From assembly GCA_017938785.1 (NCBI GenBank), contig JAGBAU010000104.1, forward strand, positions 1 through 11,179: DNA of 11,179 nt. Direction: 5' to 3'. Source of the stretch: Clostridia bacterium. Its GTDB lineage: Bacteria; Bacillota_A; Clostridia; Christensenellales; Aristaeellaceae. This document shows positions 1 through 6,754 of the stretch, in pieces (within the stretch, counting starts at the first letter, position 1; each line of letters starts with the position of its first letter). Under the pieces are notes generated by a model. The model was not told where the DNA came from, did not search any database, and saw only the letters and a program-made list of their open reading frames with translations. The position numbers and the translations under genes were made by a program.

Positions 1-751
1 GCTCGGGGGTGATGATTTCGCCGTTGATCTTGAACATGACGTTCATGGCGCCGACTTCTTCGATGTACTTGCGCTCAACGCCGTCCAGCCACAGAACCTG
101 GCTGTAGCCCTTCTGGGCGGCGCGCTCACCAGCACGGTTGGAAGCTGCGTAGTTGCCGCCGCACTTGGCATAGCCGGTGCCGCCGCGAACCGCACGAACA
201 TCCTCGTCCTCGATCATGATGGATACGGGGTTGATGCCTTCTGCATAGTAGGCGCCCACGGGGCCGGTGATGATGGCGAAGGTGGCGTTGTGCACGGCGT
301 GCACGCCCAGGGTTTCGTCATTGCCCAGCAGGAAGGGGCGGATGTAGAGGCTGGTGCCCTCGGAGTGGGGAACCCAGTCTGCATCGACCTTGACCAGTTC
401 TTCGGTGATCTGGAGGAAATCCTCAACGGGCAGCTGGGGCAGGCACAGGCGCTCGGAGGAGTTCATCATGCGCTTGGCATTCTCCATGGGACGGAACATC
501 TGGATCTTGTTGTCGGCGGTGCGGTATGCCTTCAGACCCTCAAAAATTTCGGAGCCGTAGTGCAGGCAGGTGCTTGCCGGATGGATGGAGAAGTTGGCAA
601 AGGGAACGATGCGGGCATTGGTCCAGCCTTCTTCCTTGTTCCAGTCGATCAGAGCCATATGGTCGGAGAAGATCTTACCGAAGCCCAGCTTGGATTCATC
701 TGCGGGCTTTGCCTTGGGAGCAGTGGTCTTTTCAATGCGAATATTCAGCAT
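1..751 (-). CDS. ilvE: Branched-chain amino acid aminotransferase (3' end outside window)
   Basis: PLP-dependent fold-type IV transaminase that interconverts Val, Leu or Ile with their 2-oxoacids, using glutamate/2-oxoglutarate as partner. The first 250 residues are visible. The family usually has about 340-360, so roughly 100 C-terminal residues lie beyond position 1. Recognisable blocks are HYGSEIFEGLKAYR (about 64-77), RPMENAKRM (87-95) and GTGYAKCGGNYAAS (191-204). By family knowledge, K196 in AKCGGNY is the PLP-binding lysine of group II branched-chain aminotransferases. The start at 751 is set by GAGGAAA about 7 bases upstream. It is the last visible gene of the T-box-controlled oxidoreductase operon, 19 bases after the gamma subunit. 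That position ties the operon to branched-chain 2-oxoacids. Under T-box control the expected direction is amination (synthesis). Confidence 0.93.
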   Translation of the reverse strand, partial: MLNIRIEKTTAPKAKPADESKLGFGKIFSDHMALIDWNKEEGWTNARIVPFANFSIHPASTCLHYGSEIFEGLKAYRTADNKIQMFRPMENAKRMMNSSERLCLPQLPVEDFLQITEELVKVDADWVPHSEGTSLYIRPFLLGNDETLGVHAVHNATFAIITGPVGAYYAEGINPVSIMIEDEDVRAVRGGTGYAKCGGNYAASNRAGERAAQKGYSQVLWLDGVERKYIEEVGAMNVMFKINGEIITPE

Positions 752-770
752 GGTAATTTCCTCGATTCAA

Positions 771-1307
771 TTATTCTGCGTAGTCGCGGCCCAGAGCCAG
801 CGCCTTCATGTTGAAATCGAACATTTCGGGATGCTTTGCGGATACGACCTTGTTCAGGGCGCTCTTGATGCTTTCCTCGTCGAACTCACCCAGTTCCTTG
901 AGAATCTTGCCGGTGAGAATCATGTTGGCCAGGGTGGAAACGCCCTGCTCGCCGGCCATCTTGGTGGCGGGGATGTAGAACACCTTCACATCGGTGCGCT
1001 CAACCTTGCGGCCGATCAGGCTGGAATCCAGGAAGATCATGCCGCCGGGGGCGACTGCCTTTTCATACTTATCCAGGGAGGGCAGGTTCATGACCATCAG
1101 CACGTCGGGATGGTCAACGATGGGGGAGCCGACGGGGTCATCGCTCACGATGACGGAGCAGCTGGCGGTACCGCCGCGCATTTCCGGGCCGTAGCTGGGG
1201 AGCCAGGAGATTTCCTTGCCCTCGTTCATACCCTTGATGGCCAGGAACTTACCTGCGAACAGGAGGCCCTGTCCGCCGAAACCTGCGATCAGGAAGGAAT
1301 GAGTCAT
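771..1307 (-). CDS. 2-oxoacid:ferredoxin oxidoreductase, gamma subunit (branched-chain type)
   Basis: 178-residue gamma subunit of a four-subunit 2-oxoacid:ferredoxin oxidoreductase. The N-terminus has the family's glycine-rich pattern [16 protein letters not shown] (5-20), followed by [17 protein letters not shown], which is strongly conserved in gamma subunits of ketoisovalerate and 2-oxoglutarate enzymes. In the family this subunit packs onto the alpha/beta catalytic core in the cytoplasm. The start lies one base past the beta stop codon (TAA-T-ATG). Its AAGGAGG ribosome site sits inside the end of the beta gene, which suggests translational coupling. Full length for the family. Gamma sequence alone does not separate ketoisovalerate from 2-oxoglutarate specificity; the branched-chain assignment rests on the neighbouring aminotransferase and the apparent Val T-box. 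Confidence 0.92.
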   Translation of the reverse strand: MTHSFLIAGFGGQGLLFAGKFLAIKGMNEGKEISWLPSYGPEMRGGTASCSVIVSDDPVGSPIVDHPDVLMVMNLPSLDKYEKAVAPGGMIFLDSSLIGRKVERTDVKVFYIPATKMAGEQGVSTLANMILTGKILKELGEFDEESIKSALNKVVSAKHPEMFDFNMKALALGRDYAE

Positions 1308-1308
1308 A

Positions 1309-2064
1309 TTATTTTTCCTCCTTTGCTGCGCTTCTGTCCTTGTAGACGCCCAGGGGATAGTAGGGGATCATCTTTTCATCGATCCACTCCAGTGCCTTCT
1401 GGGGAGTCATACCCCAGTTGGTGGGGCAGGAGGAGATAACCTCGACCAGGGAGAAGCCCTTACCTTCGATCTGGTTCTGGAAGGCCTTCTTGATGGCCTT
1501 CTTGGCGGCGCGGACATTCTTGACGTTGTTCACGGCAACGCGCTCCAGATACTCGGGGCCGTCCAGCTGGGAGAGCATTTCGCAAACCTTCACCGGGAAG
1601 CCGCAATGGTTGGTGTCACGGCCATAGGGAGAGGTCTGGGTGACCTGTCCGGGAAGGGAGGTGGGGGCCATCTGGCCGCCGGTCATGCCGTAGATGGCAT
1701 TGTTGATGAAGATGATGGTGATGTTTTCGTTGCGCGCTGCGCTGTGCACGGTTTCGGCGGTGCCGATGGAGGCCAGGTCGCCGTCGCCCTGATAGGTGAA
1801 GACCACATTTTCGGGCAGGGCGCGCTTGATGCCGGTGGCAACAGCCGGTGCACGGCCGTGGGCGGCTTCAACCATGTCGCAGTTGAAATAGTTGTATGCG
1901 AATACGGAGCAGCCAACGGGGGCTACGCCGACAGTCTTGCCTTCGATGCCGAGCTCGTCAATGGCTTCGGCGACCAGACGATGCACGATGCCGTGGGTGC
2001 AGCCGGGGCAATAGTGCAGCGGTACATCGGTCAGTGCATGGGGTTTCTTGAATACGACTGCCAT
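1309..2064 (-). CDS. 2-oxoacid:ferredoxin oxidoreductase, beta (TPP-binding) subunit
   Basis: 251-residue thiamine-diphosphate-binding beta subunit. HYCPGCTHGIVHR (17-29) is the conserved N-terminal CPGC motif. The TPP/Mg signature runs from GDGD to the NN pair in IIFINNAIYGMTGGQ. With the alpha subunit it cleaves or forms the bond between the 2-oxoacid carboxylate and the acyl-CoA carbonyl, exchanging electrons with ferredoxin. I chose the start at 2064 rather than the longer open frame reaching 2280, because that extension overlaps the end of the alpha gene in another frame and has no family similarity. A very strong AAGGAGGTG lies 8 bases before 2064. Stop of alpha and start of beta share one base (TAATG), a classic coupled arrangement giving equal subunit amounts. 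Confidence 0.93.
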   Translation of the reverse strand: MAVVFKKPHALTDVPLHYCPGCTHGIVHRLVAEAIDELGIEGKTVGVAPVGCSVFAYNYFNCDMVEAAHGRAPAVATGIKRALPENVVFTYQGDGDLASIGTAETVHSAARNENITIIFINNAIYGMTGGQMAPTSLPGQVTQTSPYGRDTNHCGFPVKVCEMLSQLDGPEYLERVAVNNVKNVRAAKKAIKKAFQNQIEGKGFSLVEVISSCPTNWGMTPQKALEWIDEKMIPYYPLGVYKDRSAAKEEK

Positions 2065-3128
2065 TACTGGGCACCTCCTTTTGCAGCTTCCATGATCTGG
2101 TTGTAAACCTGTTCGGCGCTGGGAATCACGCCGCCTGCGCGGTTGCACAGGGTGACGGGGCGCTTGTACTCGATGGCGGCGCGCACATCGTCGATCATCT
2201 GGCCCATGTTCAGCTCGACGGAGATGAACTGGGTGCACTTTTCGGCTGCAGCTTTGAGAACCTTCTTGGGGAAGGGCCACAGGGTGATGGGACGGATCAG
2301 GCCGACCTTCACGCCCTGCTTGCGGGCTTCGCTGATGGCGTTCTTGGCCACGCGGGATGCGATGCCGAAGGCTACGACGCAGATTTCAGCGTCTTCCATC
2401 ATGTATTCCTCGTACATGACCTCGTTCTCTTCGATGGTCTTGTAGCGGTCGAAGCGGGCGAAGTTGAACTTCTCCAGCTCATAGGGATCCAGGCTCAGGG
2501 AGTTGACCACGTTGTGCTTGCGCTCCATCCTGGTGCCGGTGGTGGCCCAGGACTTATCGAATTCCTTGGCTTCCACGGACTTGATCTCAACGGGTTCCAT
2601 CATCTGGCCCAGGGTACCGTCGGCCAGCAGCATGCAGGTCATGCGGTACTTGTCAGCCAGGTCGAAGCCCTTGATGGTCATGTCTGCCATTTCCTGAACG
2701 CTTGCGGGGGCCAGAACGATCATATGGAAGTCGCCGTGGCCGGCAGAACGGGTGGCCTGATAGTAGTCGGACTGGGAGGGCTGGATGCCGCCCAGGCCGG
2801 GGCCGCCGCGCTGAACGTTGATCACCAGGGAGGGCAGGTCTGCACCTGCGATGTAGGAAAGACCTTCAGCCTTCAGGGAGATTCCCGGGCTGGAGGAGGA
2901 GGTCATGACGCGATGACCGGTGGAAGCGGTGCCGTATACCATGTTGATTGCAGCGATTTCGCTTTCAGCCTGCAGGAAGATGCCGCCGATCTTGGGCATG
3001 CGCTTGGCCATATATGCAGCTACTTCCGTCTGGGGCGTGATGGGATAACCGAAATAGTGACGGCAGCCGGCCTGGATCGCGGCTTCTGCGATGGCCTCGT
3101 TGCCCTTCATCAATACCTTTTCAGCCAT
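2064..3128 (-). CDS. vorB: 2-oxoacid:ferredoxin oxidoreductase, alpha subunit (VorB type)
   Basis: 354-residue alpha subunit with the pyrimidine-binding and domain II regions of the family. Visible marks are YFGYPITPQTEV near residue 25, QAESEIAAINMVYGTASTG (about 53-71), TSSSSPGISLKAEG, and the C-terminal domain with GLIRPITLWPFP. The length fits the 350-residue bacterial alpha subunits named 3-methyl-2-oxobutanoate dehydrogenase subunit VorB. The complex catalyses 2-oxoacid + CoA + oxidised ferredoxin to acyl-CoA + CO2 + reduced ferredoxin, reversibly. The preceding ferredoxin gene ends in TAA at 3139-3141, and AAGGA about 8 bases before the ATG overlaps this stop. Substrate choice among ketoisovalerate, other branched-chain oxoacids and 2-oxoglutarate cannot be read from motifs. 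Context with ilvE and a probable Val T-box favours branched-chain acids. Confidence 0.92.
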   Translation of the reverse strand: MAEKVLMKGNEAIAEAAIQAGCRHYFGYPITPQTEVAAYMAKRMPKIGGIFLQAESEIAAINMVYGTASTGHRVMTSSSSPGISLKAEGLSYIAGADLPSLVINVQRGGPGLGGIQPSQSDYYQATRSAGHGDFHMIVLAPASVQEMADMTIKGFDLADKYRMTCMLLADGTLGQMMEPVEIKSVEAKEFDKSWATTGTRMERKHNVVNSLSLDPYELEKFNFARFDRYKTIEENEVMYEEYMMEDAEICVVAFGIASRVAKNAISEARKQGVKVGLIRPITLWPFPKKVLKAAAEKCTQFISVELNMGQMIDDVRAAIEYKRPVTLCNRAGGVIPSAEQVYNQIMEAAKGGAQ

Positions 3129-3138
3129 GATTTTATCC

Positions 3139-3345
3139 TTACCTTTCTACTTCGATGATGCAGTCGGGGCACATGATGGCGCAGGAAGCACAGCCTACGC
3201 ATTCTTCCGGCTTGGTCAGTTCTGCCGGATGATGGCCCTTCTGATTAATCTTGTCCTTTGCCAGTTCGATCAGGCCCTTGGGGCAGGCGCTTACGCACAG
3301 GCCGCAGCCCTTGCAACGGTCCGTCTGAAAAGTCAGCTTTGCCAT
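3139..3345 (-). CDS. 2-oxoacid:ferredoxin oxidoreductase, 2x[4Fe-4S] ferredoxin-like (delta) subunit
   Basis: 68-residue bacterial-type ferredoxin with two cluster motifs, CKGCGLCVSACP (11-22) and CVGCASCAIMCP (49-60), each C-x2-C-x2-C-x3-C-P. In four-subunit oxidoreductases this small subunit passes electrons between the TPP site and external ferredoxin. The start at 3345 follows an AGAGGT ribosome site. It lies 22 bases after the ATPase gene and 10 bases before the alpha gene, inside the operon. The length and position directly before alpha match the usual delta-alpha-beta-gamma order of bacterial ketoisovalerate and 2-oxoglutarate enzymes. A stand-alone ferredoxin is possible but less likely given this order. 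Confidence 0.93.
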   Translation of the reverse strand: MAKLTFQTDRCKGCGLCVSACPKGLIELAKDKINQKGHHPAELTKPEECVGCASCAIMCPDCIIEVER

Positions 3346-3367
3346 GTTTTTTACCTCTTTTCTTCGG

Positions 3368-4030
3368 TTATTTGATTTTCCGCTGAAGGGTCAGCGGGAA
3401 GAGATTGTCGATTTTATCTTTCAGCTCAGGATAGAGATGCGCATGTACGCAGGTCATCTTGAGCGGAAGGCCGGTTTGCCTGCAGATTTCCTCTGCATAT
3501 TCCATGGAGGAGAGCACGTCCTCTGCGGTGGTTTCCTCACCCAGGTTGGAATTGTTGACCACGCCGGTGAAGTTCATCTTTGCGGCGAATTCAATTTCGC
3601 GCATGACTTCGATGGTGCTCTCGGGGGTGCGGGTCAGGGGGCGGAAGCGGTTGACAACCAGCAGCATTTCGTAGTTGTCCTCTTCCAGGATGGCGTCGCG
3701 CCATCTGCCCAGTGCCAGCGCGCCGCGGTCGTCGCCGCCCACGTCTATGATGGCGGTGAGGCCGTGGTCCTCGGTGATGGAGTAAATATCGGAGGGCAGC
3801 GCTGGAAGATCCACGTTGGTGTTGGCGAATTCCGAGGAAATCACCCGGATGCCTGCCGCCTGAAGGTCGCCCTCGGAGTCCTTGGTGCGGAAGTAGGGGT
3901 TTACAATATCGATATCCGCAATCGCCACACGCTCATGTTCCTTCTTTAATAGGAAAGCAAGGTTCACGGCGATGTTGGTTTTGCCGCTTCCGTAGTGACC
4001 GGAGAGCAGCGTGATGCGTTTAAAATCCAT
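3368..4030 (-). CDS. MinD/ParA-like P-loop ATPase heading the oxidoreductase operon
   Basis: 220-residue P-loop NTPase of the SIMIBI (MinD/ParA/CobQ-like) class. The Walker A loop is GHYGSGKTN (11-19). A DIDIVNPYFR segment (40-49) occupies the position of the switch/A' region, and IIDVGGDDRGALALGR (94-109) looks like the Walker B area. NRFRP (127-131) and VVNNSNLGEET (157-167) follow. No membrane segment or cysteine cluster is seen. The start at 4030 is set by AAGGAG 7 bases upstream; the longer open frame to 4075 runs into the T-box terminator region. It is the first gene behind the Val T-box and is co-transcribed with the oxidoreductase. Its role is unknown: a cofactor-maturation, cluster-loading or assembly ATPase for the complex is an inference from position only. 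Confidence 0.8.
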   Translation of the reverse strand: MDFKRITLLSGHYGSGKTNIAVNLAFLLKKEHERVAIADIDIVNPYFRTKDSEGDLQAAGIRVISSEFANTNVDLPALPSDIYSITEDHGLTAIIDVGGDDRGALALGRWRDAILEEDNYEMLLVVNRFRPLTRTPESTIEVMREIEFAAKMNFTGVVNNSNLGEETTAEDVLSSMEYAEEICRQTGLPLKMTCVHAHLYPELKDKIDNLFPLTLQRKIK

Positions 4031-4043
4031 TTGATACTCCTTC

Positions 4044-4332
4044 GGGGGGATGAAAATATGAAACGCCCGCCGCAAAGAAAATCTTTGAGACGAGCGTTAA
4101 TAACAATGCCCGCGGTACCACTCAAATTGCGATGGATATCGCCACTCATCGGACTCCAACAAGTCCTTTGCATTCACGCAGCATTCACGGGAAGGGTCTA
4201 CTGGCTGAAAGCTTTCTTCCTTCCGGCTCGGGAGATACAGATGCGTCCGGCGTCCGCGTTTGTGGCTTGCACCAACCGCCACTTCTCTGAAACGGGATCA
4301 GCCCTGGCATTCTCCGTCATCACTTTTCGATT
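4044..4332 (-). promoter_or_regulatory. T-box leader upstream of the oxidoreductase/ilvE operon, probable Val (GTA) specifier
   Basis: tRNA-sensing riboswitch. The T-box sequence GAGTGGTACCGCG is at 4123-4111. Stem I has an AGAGAAG bulge region and a distal hairpin GTGGC...GCCAC capped by GGTTGGTGCAA (about 4285-4261). Stem II is GGAAGG...CCTTCC. The specifier was found by placing the leader against my recollection of the B. subtilis glyQS leader, where six bases separate the codon from GAG. The same spacing here gives GTA (4238-4236), a Val codon. The following base is T, not the usual purine, so the codon call is less secure than in the second leader. The T-box bulge is UGGU, pairing with a discriminator A, as expected for tRNA-Val. 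This excludes the alternative reading TGT (Cys), whose tRNA has discriminator U. Uncharged tRNA should favour antitermination. Confidence 0.93.
4053..4098 (-). terminator. T-box-controlled intrinsic terminator before the ATPase gene
   Basis: On the minus strand, arm 4098-4083 pairs with arm 4077-4062 around an ATTTT loop. The 16-pair stem has one mismatch and several G-T pairs. The tail is TTTCATATTTT, an interrupted U tract, so termination may be leaky. It directly follows the T-box sequence, as expected for the competing terminator of this riboswitch class. Confidence 0.8.
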
Positions 4333-4338
4333 ACAACC

Positions 4339-4367
4339 ATATTACCGCATTTCAAACCGTTTGTCAA
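4339..4367 (-). promoter_or_regulatory. Sigma-A promoter of the T-box/oxidoreductase operon
   Basis: On the minus strand, a perfect -35 TTGACA (4367-4362), a 17-base spacer and -10 TAATAT (4344-4339) are present. Transcription should start near 4332, just before stem I of the T-box. With a near-consensus promoter, control is expected to be mainly by antitermination rather than initiation. Confidence 0.88.
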
Positions 4368-4370
4368 TGA

Positions 4371-4398
4371 AAAATGTTTGGTATGGTCCGAACATTTT
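4371..4398 (-). terminator. Probable terminator after the acyl-CoA synthetase gene
   Basis: AAAATGTT (4398-4391) pairs with AACATTTT (4378-4371), extended by GG/CC around an ACCATA loop, with one C-A mismatch, and ends in T5. It begins 12 bases past the synthetase stop codon and just before the -35 of the next promoter. The stem is AU-rich, so it may be weak, and some readthrough into the next T-box unit is possible. Confidence 0.5.
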
Positions 4399-4410
4399 CG
4401 GCGACGAATG

Positions 4411-6687
4411 TTAAAGTTTGTTACGCTGGATCTTACCGCTGATGGTTTTGGGCAGCTCGTCACGGAATACAACAATGCGGGGATACTTGTAGGGCGCGGT
4501 GTGTTCCTTGACGTAGTTCTGGATTTCCTTCTTGAGCTCTTCAGTGGGTTCGGTACCCTTGGCGAGCACGATGCTGGCCTTGACGACCTGGCCGCGTACC
4601 TCGTCGGGAGCAGCGCTTACGCCGCATTCGAGCACATAGGGCAGCTCCATGATGACGGATTCGATTTCGAAGGGTCCGATGCGGTAGCCGGAGGACTTGA
4701 TGACGTCGTCCACGCGGCTGACGTAGGTCAGGAAGCCGTCTTCATCCTGCCAGGCAACGTCGCCGGTGTGGTACCAGCCGTCGTGCAGAACTTCGTCGGT
4801 CTTTTCCTGGTCGAGGACGTCGCCCTTGTAGTAGCCCATGAACAGGCCGCAGGGTCTTTCGCCATCCTTGGCGCGGATGCAGATTTCGCCGTTCTCACCG
4901 GGAGCAACGGGATTGCCGTCGCCGTCCATCAGGCAGACGTCATACAGGGGAGTGGGACGGCCCATGGAACCGACCTTGTGGTTGCGGCCAACCAGGTTGG
5001 CGATGGACAGGGTGGTTTCGGTCTGGCCGAAGCCTTCCATGATCTGAAGGCCGGTCTTTTCTTCGAACAAGCGGTATACCTCGGGGTTGAGGGCCTCGCC
5101 TGCGGTGGTCATGTGCTTGATGGAGGACAGGTCATACTTGCTGATATCCTGCTTGCAGAGCATGCGCAGCATGGTGGGCGGCGCGCAGAAGGTGGTGATT
5201 CTGTACTTTGCGAACATGGGCAGGATCTGTGCGGCGTCAAAGCGGTCGAAGTCATAGGTGAATACGCCGCCTTCGCACATCCACTGGCCGTAGAACTTGC
5301 CCCACAGCGCCTTGCCCCAGCCGGTATCGGAGATGGTCAGGTGCAGGCCGTCGCGCTGTACGCAGTGCCAGTACTTCGCAGTGATGAAGTGGCCCAGGGC
5401 GTACTTGTGGTTGTGGGTGGCGATCTTCGGATAGCCGGTGGTGCCGGAGGTGAAGAGCATCAGCATCGGGTCCTCACCGCAGGGGGCGTCGGCCGGACGG
5501 TCGTACTTATGGGTGAAGAGCAGGCTCTCGGTATCGTAGTTGTGCCAGCCCTCGCGTGCGCCGCCCACGATGATGCGAACCTTGACGGTGGGGGAAGTGG
5601 GCATGGCCAGGTCGACCTGATGGGCAACATCGCCGTCTGCGGTGCACAGTACGGCAGCGACGCCGGCTGCATTGAAGCGGTATTCCAGGTCATGGGCGAC
5701 CAGCTGGTTGGTGGCGGGGATCGGGATGGCGCCCAGCTTGTGCAGGGCCAGCATGACCGGCCAGAACTGCCAGTGGCGCTTGAGGATCACCAGCACGCGG
5801 TCGCCGCGCTCGATGCCCAGGGAGCGGAAATAGTTGACGGCCTGGGCGGAGAGACGCTTCATATCCTTGAAGGTGAAGCGGCGTTCGTTCTGGTTGACGT
5901 CCAGATGCAGCATGGCCAGCTTGTCAGGATACTTGTCTGCGATGGCGTCCACGATGTCGAAGGCGAAGTTGAACTTGTCTTCGTTCTTGAATTTGATGGT
6001 TTCCAGCGCACCGTTTTCGTCCTCGATGCATTCCACGAACTGCTCCACAAACAGGGGCTGTTCCTTGCGGCCGGGAACGAAGGTCTTGCGGATTTCCTTC
6101 TCGGGAACCTCTTCGCCCGGCAGAACCATAGCCAGGAAGGTGCAGTCCTTGCCGCCTACGGCGATTTCGCCGTGGGGAGTGGAAGAATTGAAGAGAATAG
6201 AATCGCCTTCATGCAGGGTTTCCACCTTATCGCCGATGCGGACCATCAGCGTACCTTCTATAACCAGGTTGAATTCCTGGCCGGAGTGGGTGACGGTGTG
6301 GATGGGCTGGTCCTGCAGCTCGGGCTTATATTCATACTTTACCCAATAGGGTTCAGCCAGCTTGTTGCGGAACATGGGCGCCAGGTTCTGGATGGTGATG
6401 CCATCCTCCTTGGCGGTGGTGATGCCCTTGCCCTTGCGGGTAACGGCATAGTTGGAAAGATGGGCGCTGTAGCCTTCCAGCAGCTCGGTAATCTCCATGC
6501 CGTAGGTCTGTGCACACTTATGAATAAAGGTGAAGGGAAGATCTACGGTGCCGCTTTCGTACTGCACATAGGTCTGCTCATCCAGGCCGGTGTTGACTGC
6601 CATTTCAGCAATGGACAGACCCAGAATCTCGCGCATATCACGGATACGAAGAGCGATTTCCTGAAGCTGATTGAAGGTGTTGTTCAT
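4411..6687 (-). CDS. XRE HTH-cupin-acyl-CoA synthetase fusion (ANL superfamily)
   Basis: 758 residues with three parts. An XRE-type helix-turn-helix lies at about 10-70. A cupin barrel follows at about 120-190, with THSGQEFNLVIEGTLMVRIG, EGDSILFNSSTPHGE and a C-terminal strand. A full acyl-CoA synthetase spans about 235-758. Its adenylate-forming motifs are LFTSGTTGYPK (411-421), EGFGQTETT (551-559), YHTGD (639-643), the hinge SRVDDVIKSSGYRIGPFEIE (657-676) and TISGKIQR (748-755), with K752 the expected acyl-adenylation lysine. The enzyme part resembles acetyl/medium-chain acyl-CoA synthetases: acid + ATP + CoA to acyl-CoA + AMP + PPi. The start at 6687 follows GGAAGGA; the longer frame to 6783 would translate the T-box terminator and is rejected. 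The gene lies alone behind the apparent Ile T-box. Branched short-chain acids as substrates are inferred from the neighbouring oxidoreductase and ilvE. Confidence 0.9.
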   Translation of the reverse strand: MNNTFNQLQEIALRIRDMREILGLSIAEMAVNTGLDEQTYVQYESGTVDLPFTFIHKCAQTYGMEITELLEGYSAHLSNYAVTRKGKGITTAKEDGITIQNLAPMFRNKLAEPYWVKYEYKPELQDQPIHTVTHSGQEFNLVIEGTLMVRIGDKVETLHEGDSILFNSSTPHGEIAVGGKDCTFLAMVLPGEEVPEKEIRKTFVPGRKEQPLFVEQFVECIEDENGALETIKFKNEDKFNFAFDIVDAIADKYPDKLAMLHLDVNQNERRFTFKDMKRLSAQAVNYFRSLGIERGDRVLVILKRHWQFWPVMLALHKLGAIPIPATNQLVAHDLEYRFNAAGVAAVLCTADGDVAHQVDLAMPTSPTVKVRIIVGGAREGWHNYDTESLLFTHKYDRPADAPCGEDPMLMLFTSGTTGYPKIATHNHKYALGHFITAKYWHCVQRDGLHLTISDTGWGKALWGKFYGQWMCEGGVFTYDFDRFDAAQILPMFAKYRITTFCAPPTMLRMLCKQDISKYDLSSIKHMTTAGEALNPEVYRLFEEKTGLQIMEGFGQTETTLSIANLVGRNHKVGSMGRPTPLYDVCLMDGDGNPVAPGENGEICIRAKDGERPCGLFMGYYKGDVLDQEKTDEVLHDGWYHTGDVAWQDEDGFLTYVSRVDDVIKSSGYRIGPFEIESVIMELPYVLECGVSAAPDEVRGQVVKASIVLAKGTEPTEELKKEIQNYVKEHTAPYKYPRIVVFRDELPKTISGKIQRNKL

Positions 6688-6719
6688 AATTTGGTCCTTC
6701 CTTCCATTGGATTTTAAAT

Positions 6720-6754
6720 AAAAAAACCGTCCCAAAGCTTTTGCTTTGAGACGG
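6720..6754 (-). terminator. T-box-controlled intrinsic terminator before the synthetase gene
   Basis: On the minus strand, CCGTCTCAAAG (6754-6744) pairs with CTTTGGGACGG (6737-6727) around a CAAAAG loop, with one G-T pair. A run of seven T follows (6726-6720). This is a textbook Rho-independent terminator, stronger than the one in the other T-box. Confidence 0.93.

Noticed and set aside
2065..2280. 72-codon N-terminal extension of the beta subunit
   Set aside because: It runs through the end of the alpha gene in another frame, is Arg/Pro-rich without family similarity, and the strong AAGGAGGTG site marks the start at 2064.
2514..3158. Plus-strand open frame opposite the oxidoreductase alpha subunit (and similar ones at 290-814 and 1606-2106)
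   Set aside because: All mirror clear minus-strand genes, lack family motifs and have no ribosome sites; they are antisense shadows.
3139..4030. Reading the ATPase plus ferredoxin as a MinD-type ferredoxin-ATPase pair independent of the oxidoreductase
   Set aside because: The ferredoxin is 10 bases from the alpha gene and matches the usual delta subunit in size and place; only the ATPase remains unexplained.
4378..6717. A 779-codon plus-strand open frame opposite the acyl-CoA synthetase
   Set aside because: Its translation has no recognisable domain and is rich in Gly, Val and Ala. The minus-strand gene carries full ANL, cupin and HTH motifs. High GC at third positions keeps the antisense frame open.
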